Assembly: GCA_905182535.1 (NCBI GenBank)
Contig: CAJJBZ010000001.1
Coordinates: 308,686-372,685, forward strand
Length of the DNA: 64,000 nt
Source of the DNA: an uncultured Planktomarina sp.
Lineage (GTDB): Bacteria > Pseudomonadota > Alphaproteobacteria > Rhodobacterales > Rhodobacteraceae
Direction: 5' to 3'
Part shown: one piece after another, positions 40,577 through 51,533 of the stretch
Layout of the letters: each line of letters opens with the position of its first letter
Position numbering within the stretch: position 1 is the stretch's first letter
Made by a program: the position numbers and the translations under genes
The notes under the pieces: generated by a model
The model's database searches: none
What the model saw: the letters and a program-made list of their open reading frames with translations, nothing else
Told to the model about the DNA's origin: nothing

Positions 40577-41953
40577 TCAGAAAAAGTCAACGGTAACTTG
40601 CAACAGCCGTTCTACTTCGCCTACGTCTGCTGCAAGCGCAAATAACACCACGTGATCCCCTTCCTCAATGCGCAGAGATCCAGACGGTTTAAGGATTTTG
40701 GGCCCTTTGCGAACTGCCCCCACCAAAACCCCCTCAGGAAACTCAATATCACGGATATATTGACCAGAAATGGTTGAGGTTGACATAACTTGGGCCTCAA
40801 TGACTTCACCCTCAGCATCACCAATCGAATACACCCCCCGCACCCGACCATGTCGGATGTGACGCAAAATAGATGACACTGTGGTCGCTCTTGGGTTTAC
40901 ATAGGCGTCAATGCCCATAGCATGCAAAAGGGGCACCATCGAAGGGTCATTGATCAAACAAATAGCTAAGGGACAACCCATTGACTTGGCACGAATAGCT
41001 GCCAAGAGATTGGTTTTATCATCATCAGTTAACGCTAAGATAACATCAGAACGCTCAATATTGGCCTCAGCCAACATCTCTGCATCCAAGCCGTCACCGT
41101 GCAATACAATAGTTTTTTCTAATAATTCTGCTGCATGTTCAGCATTTTCACGATCTATTTCAATCACCTTGGCACGAATACGGCTACTGCGATTTTCAAG
41201 GTGTTTGGCCACAGTAAAGCCCACATTACCACCACCTATAATTACAACCCGGTCCTGAGCATGAGTGGTTTTACCAAATACCTCAAGCGCGCGCTGGACG
41301 TCATGCTTTTGTATAAAAATATAGCACGAATCTCCGAAAACAGTTGATCACCAGAGCTGGGTACAAACAGCGTACCCTCGCGCCTGATGGCCACAACAAC
41401 AGTCGAGAGCGTTGAAAACAGATCGGACAGCTGTTTGAGCGGTGTGTTCAACACCGGACATTTGTCATCAAGCGTGATGCCCAGCATTTGAACATAGCCA
41501 CCAAAGAAAAACTCAGTTTCAAAAGCTGCTGGCGTCTGCAAACGCCGTAATGCGGCTTCTGCAACTTCTTTCTCAGGACTAATCACCACATCAATTGGCA
41601 GATGATCACGCCTGTAGAGATCCGAGTAGATGGCATCCAAATAACTTTGCGAACGCAGACGAGCAATCTTACGCGGAATGTTAAACACGGAATGCGCAAC
41701 TTGGCAGGTGACCATATTCACTTCGTCAGAATGAGTGGCCGCAATCACCATATCTGCATCATCAGCGCCGGCGCGTGCCAAAATGTCCGGATAGCTAGCA
41801 AAACCAACGATTCCCTGTACATCAAGAGAATCAGTCGCTCGACGCACCAGGTCAGGATTACGATCAACAACAGTTACGTCATTTTTTTCACTGGCAAGAT
41901 GGCGTGCAATTTGCCATCCGACTTGGCCCAGCTCCGCAAATGATCACCTTCAT
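40577..41953 (-). CDS. trkA: Trk potassium uptake NAD-binding protein TrkA, two frame breaks
   Basis: TrkA has two RCK halves (about 459 residues joined). The start at 41953 gives MKVIICGAG; an extra base near 41928 breaks it, and the next frame continues through RRATDSLDVQGIVGFASYPD and NIPRKIARLRSQSYLD. A second break, one missing base near 41339, precedes CYIFIQKHDVQRALEVFG, VVIIGGGNVGFTVAKHLENR (second Rossmann motif) and the C-terminal TrkA_C domain. The start lies 82 bases after ntrX. It binds NAD(H) and ATP/ADP and gates TrkH. Confidence 0.9.
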
Positions 41954-42034
41954 GGGTTAGGCCCCCTTGAGATCAGAAATAATTCTTTCTCTTGGTGTGT
42001 CAGACAAGACGCTGCAGGTCAATTATTGGATTTA

Positions 42035-43432
42035 TCACTCATCTAAACCAGATATGAGACTCCCACTTCTGTTTGAAGTCACTACCCCAAGAGATTTCAA
42101 CTTGCGGTGTAGCGCGGAGCGCTCCATGCCCACAAAGCTGGCGGTACGACTGATATTACCACCAAAGCGATTGATTTGGGTCAACAAATACTCACGCTCA
42201 AACAACTCACGTGCTTCACGTAAAGAAAAAGTTGCAACACTGCCAGAAAGGACAATTTGGCCATCTTTGCTGTCAATGATGCCGTTACTACTAGGCAACT
42301 CTTCAGGCTCAATTAAATTTTTTGATGGCCCCATAATCAACACCCGCTCAACCACATTCTTTAACTGACGGATATTTCCAGGCCAGACCATGCTTTGCAA
42401 AGTTGTAGCCGCAGCATCGCTAAGCGCCCGCTTCGGTAGACCAAGTTTTTCATGAAACTCAATCAAGAAGTGCTCAGCCAGCACGGTAATGTCTTCACGC
42501 CGCTCTTCAAGACTTGGCACTGCAATCGGAACTACATTCAACCGATGAAATAACTCTTCACGAAAGGTACCCGCATTAATTTCATGCTGCAGATCACGTG
42601 AGGTTGCTGAAATAACGCGAATATCTATCTTTTGTTCACTGCTACTGTCCACGCGAGTGAAACTTTGATCAACTAAAACTCGCAACAGCTTTCCCTGCAC
42701 CGAAAAAGGCAGATTGGCAATTTCATCGAAAAACAATATACCATTATGCGCTGATTCAAGCAGGCCAACGTGTAAATTTCCAGAGTCTGCTCTCCCCCCA
42801 AACAGCTTTAAGTCTGCATTTTCTGTATCCAAAGAGGCACAGTTAACCACAACAAGCGGCATATCTGCACGGTTTGAATTGACGTGAATAAAGCGAGCAG
42901 AAGTCTCTTTCCCAACCCCCGATGGCCCTGTCAGAAGCACCCGACCATTAGATTTTGTTACCTTATCAAGATTGCTTTTTAGCGTTTTGTACGCAGCGCA
43001 CTGGCCAATAAGTTCAAGTGGAGGATGGTAATGGCTGCGGAGGGCCGTATTCTCACTGCGGAGATTAGCTACCTCCATCGCTCGCCGTATGACTACGATT
43101 AACTGGTCAATGTTGAAGGGCTTTTCAATAAAGTCGAACGCCCCTTGTTTGATTGCTGCAACTGCTATCTCTATGTTCCCATGGCCTGATATAATTACGA
43201 CCGGGATGTCAGGATAATTGGCTTTTACCGACTTTAAAATATCTATGCCATCCATGGCACTGTCTTTGAGCCAGATGTCGAGGACGAGCATCGCGGGGCG
43301 TTGGTCAGCTATCTGGCGCATCGCTGCGTCCGACGTGCCAGCCAAGCGGGTCTTGTAGCCTTCATCGATCAGAATGTCTGAGATCAGCTCACGGATATCT
43401 CGTTCGTCATCTACAATCAAAATATCAGTCAT
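42035..43432 (-). CDS. ntrX: Nitrogen assimilation response regulator NtrX
   Basis: A 465-residue NtrC-family regulator. The receiver domain has ILIVDDERDIREL, phosphoacceptor MLVLDIWLKDSAMDG and lysine IEKPFN. The AAA+ domain has Walker A GPSGVGKETSARF and Walker B NGILFFDEIANLP. The sigma-54 contact loop GAFTGA is absent: the region reads LKLFGGRADSGNLHVGLLES. The C-terminal Fis-type HTH is INRFGGNISRTASFVGMERS. It overlaps ntrY by 4 bases. It pairs with NtrY in control of nitrogen, redox or cell-envelope functions in alphaproteobacteria; without GAFTGA it probably does not activate sigma-54 promoters. Confidence 0.92.
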   Translation of the reverse strand: MTDILIVDDERDIRELISDILIDEGYKTRLAGTSDAAMRQIADQRPAMLVLDIWLKDSAMDGIDILKSVKANYPDIPVVIISGHGNIEIAVAAIKQGAFDFIEKPFNIDQLIVVIRRAMEVANLRSENTALRSHYHPPLELIGQCAAYKTLKSNLDKVTKSNGRVLLTGPSGVGKETSARFIHVNSNRADMPLVVVNCASLDTENADLKLFGGRADSGNLHVGLLESAHNGILFFDEIANLPFSVQGKLLRVLVDQSFTRVDSSSEQKIDIRVISATSRDLQHEINAGTFREELFHRLNVVPIAVPSLEERREDITVLAEHFLIEFHEKLGLPKRALSDAAATTLQSMVWPGNIRQLKNVVERVLIMGPSKNLIEPEELPSSNGIIDSKDGQIVLSGSVATFSLREARELFEREYLLTQINRFGGNISRTASFVGMERSALHRKLKSLGVVTSNRSGSLISGLDE

Positions 43433-45679
43433 GTTGTTTTTCCTAAGGCTACGCTCTGTGCGGTAGTCTGTTTGAGTTTCGGCAGTTTAATCACCGCTTG
43501 CGCTCCGGGCATTGCACCATCTCCAAAAGGCTCAGCATCAGACAATGAAAACGTACCGCCATGTTCTTCAATCGTTTTAACCACAATCGACAGGCCCAGC
43601 CCTGTGCCTGACTGTCGGTTGGTCACATAAGGCTCGAGCAAACGTGACCTATCTTCGGGTAGCCCAGTCCCATTGTCGACAACTGTAAGCACCACTGAAC
43701 GATCAGTTTGAGAAGCCACCACCCGAATTTCACCCTTGCGTTTAGGAGATTTTTTTAATGCTTCTTCAATAGACTCACCAGAATTTTTTAACAGATTAGT
43801 GATCGCCCGACCAATCATAGATGAATCTGCATCAATCCAAAGCTTTCCATTTGGCAGGTTTAACGTAAAACTAACATTCGGCTGGCCACTTTCTTGCAGC
43901 AGGATCGAGCCACGCAGAAAATCACCAAAATCTGTGGGCCTGCGGTCAGGTTCGGGCATGCGAGCGAACTGTGAAAACTCATCAACAATGCGCCGCAACT
44001 CGTCAGTTTGGCGCACAATCACATCGGTCATATTCTCCAGCTGATCAGAATCTTTACCCACTTTTGGCGAAAAGTTTACGTTCTAATAATTGTGCAGCAC
44101 CACGCAATCCACCTAATGGATTCTTTATCTCATGCGCTAGACCACGCACGACTAGTTGTTGTGCATGTAAACTTTCATCTCGGTGACATCCTCAAAAGCT
44201 ATCACATAGCCTTCTTCCTCTGATAACTCATTTGTACGCAGAGCAATCCGCACCAAAAGGTTTTCCAGCTTACCGCGCCGTACCAGACGAATTTCGCGTT
44301 GTGCCACATCCGAAACCCCAGAACAAAAATCATCTACAATCTCACTGAATTCTGGTACGGAATTCGCCAATAACGATAGCTTTGAAACCTCAGCTAAGTC
44401 CAATACTCGCTGCGCAGATTTGTTGAAAAAAATGATATGGCCGGATTGATCCAACCCAATAACGCCAGAAGTTACAGAAGCCAAAACAGAGTCAAACAAC
44501 CTGCGTCGGCGATCCGCTTGTTCTGCACTTTGGATCAAGTATCGCGTTGACCTTTCAATTGATGGGTCATCTGATTAAAATAGTGCGCAAGCATCGCAAT
44601 CTCATCATCGCCTTTGATGTTTTCAATACGCGCGTCCAAGATCCCCAGCCCCAACCTTTCTGAGCAGCCGCGGCCATCCGCCCCACCGGGCTAGCCAACC
44701 GCTCAGCAAACCAGAGACCGAGCCAAGTCGCAGTCAGAATCAAAATTACAGCAAAAGCCAAATATAAAAGCCCAAAATCAAACAGTAGGCGCCCGCGTTC
44801 TGTCTCCAGCTGGTTGTAGTAAGTCGCAGTCTCCGTAGTGTCCTCCAGTAGGCCCAAAAGTGAGCCGTCAATCGTGCGGGTAAGATATAAATAGTGGTTT
44901 GAATAATTACTCAGCCGAATGAGTGCTCGCAGTTCATTACCTACTAAATCCGTTACAATCAAAACCTCTGGCCCTTCGGCCTGCTTAATTTGCCTAAGGG
45001 TTGGTTTTTCATAGCCAAACAAATACGATGACGCCCCACGTAACCGCAGTTCCCCCATATTGTTGATGATATATACTTCCTTCAGACCACGCTCAAATTC
45101 GGTTTGAAGGCGCGTTAATTCAGGACTCAACTGACTGTCAGTATCGATGTTACCGTTTTGAAATCGGTTGTTGTTAAAGTCGTTCAATTGCTGCGCAAAA
45201 ACCCGTGTATCAGCCATCAATCCATTCCGGATCTGGGTTTGATAAGCTTGGGCTGCGCTAAGTGACGCACCAACTGCACTGCGCACCCGTTCTGAGAACC
45301 AACCTTCAAGAGCTTGATTAATCGATAACACTGCAAATATAGCGACCAAGACAGTAGGAAATAGAGCAATCACTCCAAAAGCAGTAGTCAAGCGAAAATG
45401 CAATCTCGAACCCGCAGACTCCGCACGTCGATCAGCGGCCAACTGCACTATGCGGCGGATCAATAAAGTTGTAATAAATAAGATATAGACAAAATCAGCC
45501 GTTAGGACAAATCTCAAATACCCCCGACCACCCTGAATAGGCTGCATGAGGTAGAATGTGAGAAAAACTAGCATTGGCCCAGTTACGACTAATCCAAATG
45601 TTAGACCAGAATTGAATGACGCGCTCTCACGTAGATCAGCAATCCTATCTAAAAGAGAACTGACAAAGCCATGGCGCAT
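43429..45679 (-). CDS. ntrY: Nitrogen regulation sensor kinase NtrY, at least five frame breaks
   Basis: A membrane histidine kinase of about 750 residues. The N-terminal part has several membrane helices ([20 protein letters not shown] and further), a periplasmic domain and the HAMP region ([14 protein letters not shown]). Breaks near 44654, 44637 and 44538 interrupt the HAMP and linker; corrected, they read [20 protein letters not shown] and [16 protein letters not shown]. The PAS segment is [20 protein letters not shown]. Breaks near 44173 and 44072 flank the H-box [20 protein letters not shown]. The ATPase domain ([27 protein letters not shown]) is intact to the stop. Three extra and two missing bases fit the errors. 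Confidence 0.88.
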
Positions 45680-45753
45680 TTTGGCTACCCTTTTTTACTA
45701 CATCGCGGTACTACATTTCGATTCTTTGCCAAAATGCAACGCTTGTTGCGTTT

Positions 45754-47112
45754 TTACATCAATTTGCGACGACGTGTAACTACAATCTCAAGATCATTAA
45801 TCTTCTTACTTAAAGTATTACGGTTAATCCCAAGAAGATCAGCGCACTTAGCCTGGTTACCCAACGAAGCAGTCAGTGCTATCTCAATCAATGGGATCTC
45901 TATTTCACGCAATATTCTCTGATAAACACCTGCAGGCGGCAAAGTTGCTCCATGCTGATCAAAATATCTCTGCACATGCTGCTCAACCGAATCTCCCAAT
46001 TTCTGGAAGGGGGAAAGCTCGTTCATACTAATGAAAGGTCCACATTTTTTCAGAACTTCTTGCACTGCAGGGCCATCAAAAATCGCATTTGGCGACTCCA
46101 TCATCAGCTGTCCCATCACATTTTGTAATTGGCGAACATTTCCAGGCCAGTCAAAACCGCGCAATACCCCCACCCCAGAGGCGCTGAATTCAAACTCAGT
46201 AGCTGTCTCAGCAGTGTTAATAAAATGTTGGGCCAAGACCAATATATCCTCAACCCGTTCACGCAAGGATGGTACTGTCAGTTGCAAACTTGAAATTCTA
46301 AAAAATAAATCATTTCTAAAACTCCCATTTTGCACATCAGCAATAATATTGGGCCCTGCAATGGAAATCAAACGTGCAGACCGTTCACTTAGTTCGCCCA
46401 ATGTGTGCAGCACTCTAAGTTGAGCTTCGAGGTTGAGATCCGACACACCGTCCAAAATCAAGGTTCCCGCCCCTGCTCTTTTGATAGCATCGTTTATTGT
46501 AGACTGGTGCGCAGTCATCTCTGGATCCAGAATCACAAGTGGCAGGTGAGCCCGGTTAGAAAAATCATGCAGGCTGGCTGCGATCACTGATTTGCCAGTC
46601 CCTGGCTCGCCTAAAACTAAAATAGGCGCTGAGGCGTTCATCGTACGCGCAATCAATCGATACAGGTTTTGCATTGTCGGAGATTGCCCAACCAAAGGAA
46701 TTTCTAAGTCCGGATTTGTCACAAATGCTATACCCGATTGTGCCCGTGGCCGATGTTCCAAAGCCTTAGCCGACCGGCGCATCAATTCGGGCAGGTCAAA
46801 TGGTTTGGGCAGATAGTCAAAAGCCTTCGCCTCATTAGCGCGGATGGCCGTAACAATAGTATTTTGAGCTGAAATGATAATCACCGGCAAATTTGGCCTT
46901 ATTTTAGTAATCTTTGGCAAATTCTCCAGGCCATTTCCATCGGGCATGACCACATCAGAAATTATCAAGTCGCCTTTGCCATCCTCAACCCAGCGCATCA
47001 GGGTGTTAAGTGACGAGGTCGCATGAACTTTACAGCCCGCACGGGTATATGCCTGAGTTAAAACGGTGCGAATTGTGCGATCATCATCCGCGATTAAAAC
47101 CGTTCCATCCAT
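45754..47112 (-). CDS. ntrC: Nitrogen regulatory protein NtrC (Rhodobacter type, no GAFTGA)
   Basis: A 452-residue regulator. The receiver domain has VLIADDDRTIRTVL, DLIISDVVMPDGNG and LPKPFDLPE. The AAA+ domain has VLGEPGTGKSVIAASLHDFS and GTLILDGVSD, but the ESELFGHEKGAFTGA segment is missing; the equivalent reads DPEMTAHQSTINDAIKRAGA. The Fis-type HTH is LGNQAKCADLLGINRNTLSK. NtrC of Rhodobacter capsulatus also lacks this loop and works with sigma-70, so the same is expected here. The start MDGTVLIADD at 47112 is the family start, 4 bases after ntrB; the upstream open frame is ntrB sequence. Confidence 0.93.
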   Translation of the reverse strand: MDGTVLIADDDRTIRTVLTQAYTRAGCKVHATSSLNTLMRWVEDGKGDLIISDVVMPDGNGLENLPKITKIRPNLPVIIISAQNTIVTAIRANEAKAFDYLPKPFDLPELMRRSAKALEHRPRAQSGIAFVTNPDLEIPLVGQSPTMQNLYRLIARTMNASAPILVLGEPGTGKSVIAASLHDFSNRAHLPLVILDPEMTAHQSTINDAIKRAGAGTLILDGVSDLNLEAQLRVLHTLGELSERSARLISIAGPNIIADVQNGSFRNDLFFRISSLQLTVPSLRERVEDILVLAQHFINTAETATEFEFSASGVGVLRGFDWPGNVRQLQNVMGQLMMESPNAIFDGPAVQEVLKKCGPFISMNELSPFQKLGDSVEQHVQRYFDQHGATLPPAGVYQRILREIEIPLIEIALTASLGNQAKCADLLGINRNTLSKKINDLEIVVTRRRKLM

Positions 47113-47116
47113 GGTG

Positions 47117-48185
47117 TTATTCCTTATTTTTCTCTTTTTTAACGGGCAATGATATTCTGAAAATTGTTTGACCGGGTCGCGACGCAACACTAATCCAAGC
47201 ACTATGCTGCGCCACAATTTTTGACACTAAAGCTAGCCCCAAGCCTTTACCATTGCTTTTTGACGATACAAAAGGCTCGAATATATGCCTTGCAAGCCCA
47301 TCAGGTAAGCCTGGTCCATTGTCCATTATATCAACGTGCAACGGCAAACGCTGGCCTTTGCTATCGGGCATCACCAAGCGCAAGTTAGCATCATAATAAG
47401 TCCGTACAGATATTTTTCCCTCATCCCATAAAGCTTCACAGGCGTTTTTGATCAGATTTAAAAATACCTGTACCAATTGATTTGAATCAGCCCAAACATT
47501 TGGCAAGGATGGGTCATAATTTTTAGAAATTTCAATATTTCCCGCAAAACCAAACGTAGCTGACCGTACGGCTTGATCTAAGACATCATGAATATTAACT
47601 ACTCCGCAGTTTGGTGGCGTGACATCACCAAACTGCTCAACCTGATCTAACAGACGCAACAATCCGCTTGGATTCCTCTACAATAAGATCGGTCATCTCA
47701 TGATCTTCGGTTGGCCGGGACATGGACAGAAACTGTGCAGCACCGGTAATCCCTGCCAAGGGGTTTTTAATTTCATGAGCCAGCATTTCAGCCATACCAA
47801 TTGCAGAATGAGCAGCCAGCACTGGCGCAGGCCCGTTTCCAGAATTGCCCATTGTTTCATACGCAATGAGTAAAATTAGAATCTGTTGCTCACTCCCGTT
47901 GAGCGGGCACACATGCGCTGCGCAAGTGCGCGCCTCAGTGTTTCGGCCATGGGCAGCAACTTCCCCAATCACAATGGGGCGCATTAATGCGCGGGCACGA
48001 TCTATCCCTGCAGGCAATAAATCCTCACCGCGCAGGTAATTCCAAACATGCTGTCCCAAAACAACTTTAGATGAGATACCTAGAAACTGCTCACCAGCCG
48101 GATTGATCTCTCGAATGCTGTTATCACTCCCGATCACCAAACTCGGTATCGGCAGTTGGGTCCAAAGATCTTGAAATCTTATCAC
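47117..48185 (-). CDS. ntrB: Nitrogen regulation sensor kinase NtrB, frame break near 47660
   Basis: A soluble PAS-histidine kinase of about 355 residues. The PAS domain (IPSLVIGSDNSIREINPAGE) is followed by the H-box [20 protein letters not shown] and VEESKRI. One extra base near 47660 breaks the frame; the next frame continues LRLLDQVEQFGDVTPPNC, NLIKNACEALWDEGK, DNGPGLPDGL and GLGLALVSKIVAQH. NtrB phosphorylates or dephosphorylates NtrC in response to PII proteins. It overlaps dusB by 4 bases. Confidence 0.92.
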
Positions 48186-49168
48186 GCAGCCACCTTCGCG
48201 CTAGGGCGTTCTACCGCCTGCCAAATTAACTTATAAATTTCCGTAAGATCCAAAGAGCGGAGCAAAGATTGCCGCAGTTCTGGCAGGGTGTCCAAACCGT
48301 CAAGATACCAACCAAGGTGTTTACGCGCATTTTTCAGGCCCAATACATTACCATAAAAGGCCAAAATAGCTTGGTGATGGCAGATGATAAGCTCGGCCAG
48401 CTCCGCACCACTCGGGATTTTTGGCTCAGGCGTACCATAAAGCAATGCAGATATTTCAGCCAAACGCCAAGGCGCACCCTGTGCACCGCGCCCAACCATA
48501 ATGCCATCAGCACCGGACTGCGAGAGCGCCAAACGCGCGGAGGCGACATCCACAATATCACCATTGGCGATAACCGGGATTGATACAGCCTGCTTCACTT
48601 TAGCGATAGCTGCCCAATCAGCTACCCCTTTATAAAACTGGCACCGAGTACGGCCATGGACACTGATCATCTTAACCCCAGCCGCTTCAGCGCGCGCTGC
48701 AATATCAGGTGCATTAAGGGAATTGTCATCCCACCCCAGTCGCATTTTTAAGGTCACATCCAAATTGGTGGCTTTCACCACAGCATGCACGAGCTCCAAG
48801 GCGAAGTCAGGCGTACGCATTAGCGCGGAGCCTGATTGACCATTAGTCACTTTTTTGGCTGGGCAGCCCATGTTAATATCAATAATTTTTGCACCATTGG
48901 CCTCAATCATACGCGCAGCCTCCACCATCCAGTGGACCTCACAGCCTGCGATTTGCACCGAAGTATTGCCAATTCCAAAGCCAAGCTCAGCCCGCTCCCT
49001 AACACCAGTCTTTTTTTGGACCATCTCATGGCTTGCCACCATCTCCGACACGACAAGCCCTGCACCAAAAGATTGCACTAAGTTGCGAAACGGCACATCT
49101 GTAATTCCGGCCAGGGGGGCCAGTAAGACGGGTGGTTTAACATCTTGATTACCTAGTACTATTTTCAC
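48182..49168 (-). CDS. dusB: tRNA-dihydrouridine synthase DusB (NifR3)
   Basis: A 328-residue FMN-dependent TIM-barrel enzyme that reduces uridine in tRNA. Family motifs are PVLLAPLAGITDVPFRNLVQ, IDINMGCPAKKVTNGQSGSA with the catalytic cysteine, VTLKMRLGWDD, VHGRTRCQFYKGVADW and GIMVGRGAQGAPW. It is the first gene of the long dusB-ntrBC-ntrYX operon (nifR3-ntrBC in Rhodobacter). A 162-base gap to divergent ispD should hold both promoters. Confidence 0.95.
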   Translation of the reverse strand: MKIVLGNQDVKPPVLLAPLAGITDVPFRNLVQSFGAGLVVSEMVASHEMVQKKTGVRERAELGFGIGNTSVQIAGCEVHWMVEAARMIEANGAKIIDINMGCPAKKVTNGQSGSALMRTPDFALELVHAVVKATNLDVTLKMRLGWDDNSLNAPDIAARAEAAGVKMISVHGRTRCQFYKGVADWAAIAKVKQAVSIPVIANGDIVDVASARLALSQSGADGIMVGRGAQGAPWRLAEISALLYGTPEPKIPSGAELAELIICHHQAILAFYGNVLGLKNARKHLGWYLDGLDTLPELRQSLLRSLDLTEIYKLIWQAVERPSAKVAA

Positions 49169-49330
49169 ATGGCCCTTTACTACTACTTCTTAAGCGCACA
49201 TCATATGGAGACGCGACAAGCCCTTCGTCACGTTATATCCGCTTTTTTATACATTTGCACAAAAATTAAGCAAAAATCTATCCAAAACCAAGGATTGCAT
49301 GCAAAAAATCAAAAGATATAAGCACAACCT

Positions 49331-50468
49331 ATGACAGATGTATCCAAAACTATCGCGATTGTGCTCGCGGCTGGGCGCGGTACACGAGCTGGTGGTCCAG
49401 TTCCAAAACAATGGCAGAATCTTATTGGAAAACCACTAATTTTATGGGCTATTGAACCTTTTCTAGTTCACCCTTTGGTATCAGAGGTTGTGGTTGTCCA
49501 TAGTATCGAGGATATTGATTTACTGTCAAAGCTGCCCCCTGAGGTACGATGCTTTGCGGGCGGACCAAATCGAGACGACTCAGTACGGAGCGGTTTGTCT
49601 GCTATTGAGCCGCTAGCACCCGACTATGTGTTGCTTCACGATGCCGCGCGGCCCTGTTTGGATCAAAATCTCTTGTCAGATTGCATTGCAGCCATGCTAA
49701 CAAAGGGAGCCGCAGCACCTGCTGTGTCCGTTCAAGATACCCTTTGGTTCGGAACGGATCAGGTATTAGGCACAATTGACCGAACACAAGTCTTTAGAGC
49801 ACAAACTCCACAGTGTTTTGCCTATGAGATTATTCGAACCGCCCACAAGGTCTCTCGGGATACCGCTCATGCCGTAGACCGGCGCGCCGCCGGCCACGAC
49901 GTCCTGCCGGCCGGAGACAAGATAATATAAAAGTAACGCTGCCCGGTGATTTTGCGCGGGCTGAACAAATTTTGCGGGGTAAAATGAAACTACGCGTGGG
50001 CAATGGTTTTGATGTGCATCAATTTGGAACAGGATAGTGTAACCTTAAATGCGGCGTAGAAATTAGTCATACAAAAGCGCTGGCTGAGGGCATTCTGATG
50101 CTGATGTAGGCTATGCATGCGGTGACAGATGCCATTTTTGGCGCTTTAAGCGCGGGCGATATTGGACAATGCGTTTCCCCCATCAGATCCACAATGGAAA
50201 GACGCTTCCTCTGAGATATTTCTTCGAAACATGCTGTTCTTTGGCTGCAAAGAGCGTGGTTTCAGTATTGAATCATCTTGACTGCACCTATAATCTGCGA
50301 ATCCCCAAAGATTGGCCCACACGCAGAAATGATGCGTGAAAACATGGCGCTAAAATGCACTAGGATTGATATTGATCAAGTATCTGTCAAAGCCACCACT
50401 ACGGAACAATTAGGCTTTACAGGACGAGAATGAAGGTATTGCAGCTCAACGCAACAGTGAAATTATGA
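49331..50468 (+). CDS. ispDF: Bifunctional IspD/IspF of the MEP pathway, heavily disrupted in its second half
   Basis: The IspD part is clear: [20 protein letters not shown] (nucleotide-binding loop), [15 protein letters not shown] and [18 protein letters not shown]. From about 49870 there are several breaks. Fragments in alternating frames read [33 protein letters not shown] (IspF D-x-H), [61 protein letters not shown] then [15 protein letters not shown] and EGIAAQ followed by ATVKL. The stop at 50466-50468 overlaps the pgpA start. The order and content are those of a normal ispDF. Damage is denser than elsewhere, so either poor local data or real decay is possible; IspF is normally essential. 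Confidence 0.8.
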
Positions 50469-50947
50469 AAATTGCAACAATGATCGGTACCCTTATGGGG
50501 ATTGGATATATCCGTCCTGCACCTGGCACTTGGGGCTCGTTTGTTGCCCTACCTTGGGCGTGGTTGGTTCATATTATTGGCGGCTTCCCGCTTTTGCTCA
50601 TTGGCACAATCACTGCGTTTTTTAAGGGCTGGTGGGCCACTTCCAAGATGACCGAAGGGTCCGACGATCATGACCCATCAGAAATCGTTGTGGATGAACT
50701 GGTGGGCCAATGGATCGCCCTGATGCCTCTATCCTTTGCAGCATGGAACAGCGACATTCCAATTCATGTAATGTGGCCTGGCTGGATCGCGGCCTTTGCC
50801 CTGTTTCGCCTGTTCGACATTTGGAAGCCATGGATCATCGGCTGGGCAGATCGCCAAACTGGCCCAATTGGGGTCATGCTCGATGATATCATTGCAGGCC
50901 TGATGGCTGCAGCAGTTATCGTTTTGGTTATGATATCTTTATCATGA
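50465..50947 (+). CDS. pgpA: Phosphatidylglycerophosphatase A
   Basis: A 160-residue membrane enzyme that dephosphorylates phosphatidylglycerol phosphate. Family motifs are IRPAPGTWGSFVALPWAWLV, the acidic DPSEIVVDELVGQWIAL (metal-binding D/E residues) and FRLFDIWKPWIIGWADRQ then GVMLDDIIAGLMAA. Three to four membrane helices are present. The ATG overlaps the restored ispF stop and its own stop overlaps the next start, so ispDF-pgpA-cinA form a coupled operon. Confidence 0.93.
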   Translation: MKIATMIGTLMGIGYIRPAPGTWGSFVALPWAWLVHIIGGFPLLLIGTITAFFKGWWATSKMTEGSDDHDPSEIVVDELVGQWIALMPLSFAAWNSDIPIHVMWPGWIAAFALFRLFDIWKPWIIGWADRQTGPIGVMLDDIIAGLMAAAVIVLVMISLS

Positions 50948-51421
50948 CGTTAGCCGATGATATTGTTTCACTAGCTAAATTTTCCAAGTTAAAAATAACC
51001 TGTGCAGAAAGCTGTACTGGGGGTATGGTCAGCGCGGCTTTGACCGATATTGCAGGATGCTCTACCATTTTTGAACAGGGATTTGTTACCTATTCCAACA
51101 CGGCAAAAACCAGAGTTCTTGGGGGTTTTACCGGCAACCCTGCAAGCTCATGGGGCAGTATCCGAACCTGTTGTGGAGGAGATGGCGATCGGTGCGTTAG
51201 CTGCTGCTGGAGCCAATATTGCCGTTTCAGTCAGCGGTATTGCAGGGCCCGGCAGCACAGAGTTCAAACCCGAAGGCAGAGTTTGCTTTGCACTTAAGTC
51301 ATCGCAGATGGCTCATAGCGAAACTGTTGAATTTGGTGCCATAGGACGCGCCGAGGTCCGAAAATTTGCAACAAATCATGCCTTGGAATTAATCTCTAAG
51401 GTTTTAAAAACAGCTTATTGA
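50944..51421 (+). CDS. pncC: CinA C-terminal domain protein (nicotinamide-nucleotide amidohydrolase, PncC type), frame break in a G-run at 51121
   Basis: A single-domain CinA-C protein of about 159 residues. The N-terminal KITCAESCTGGMVSAALTDI and FEQGFVTYSNTAKTRVLG are followed by a break; removing one G from the run at 51121-51125 restores VLPATLQAHGAVSEPVVEEM and VSVSGIAGPGSTEFKPEGRV. The ESCTGG and SGIAGPGG-like motifs form the active site that deamidates nicotinamide mononucleotide in pyridine nucleotide recycling. It lacks the N-terminal molybdopterin-binding domain of full CinA. Confidence 0.87.
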
Positions 51422-51533
51422 TTGCACTGACCTTTCTATTTAAAGCCTAATTTTTACGCATTATTAAAATACTGGCTCTAAATGTGGGGTTCGGAGAGGT
51501 TGGGGCTTTTCTTTTGAAGTCGCCTATGAAAAA

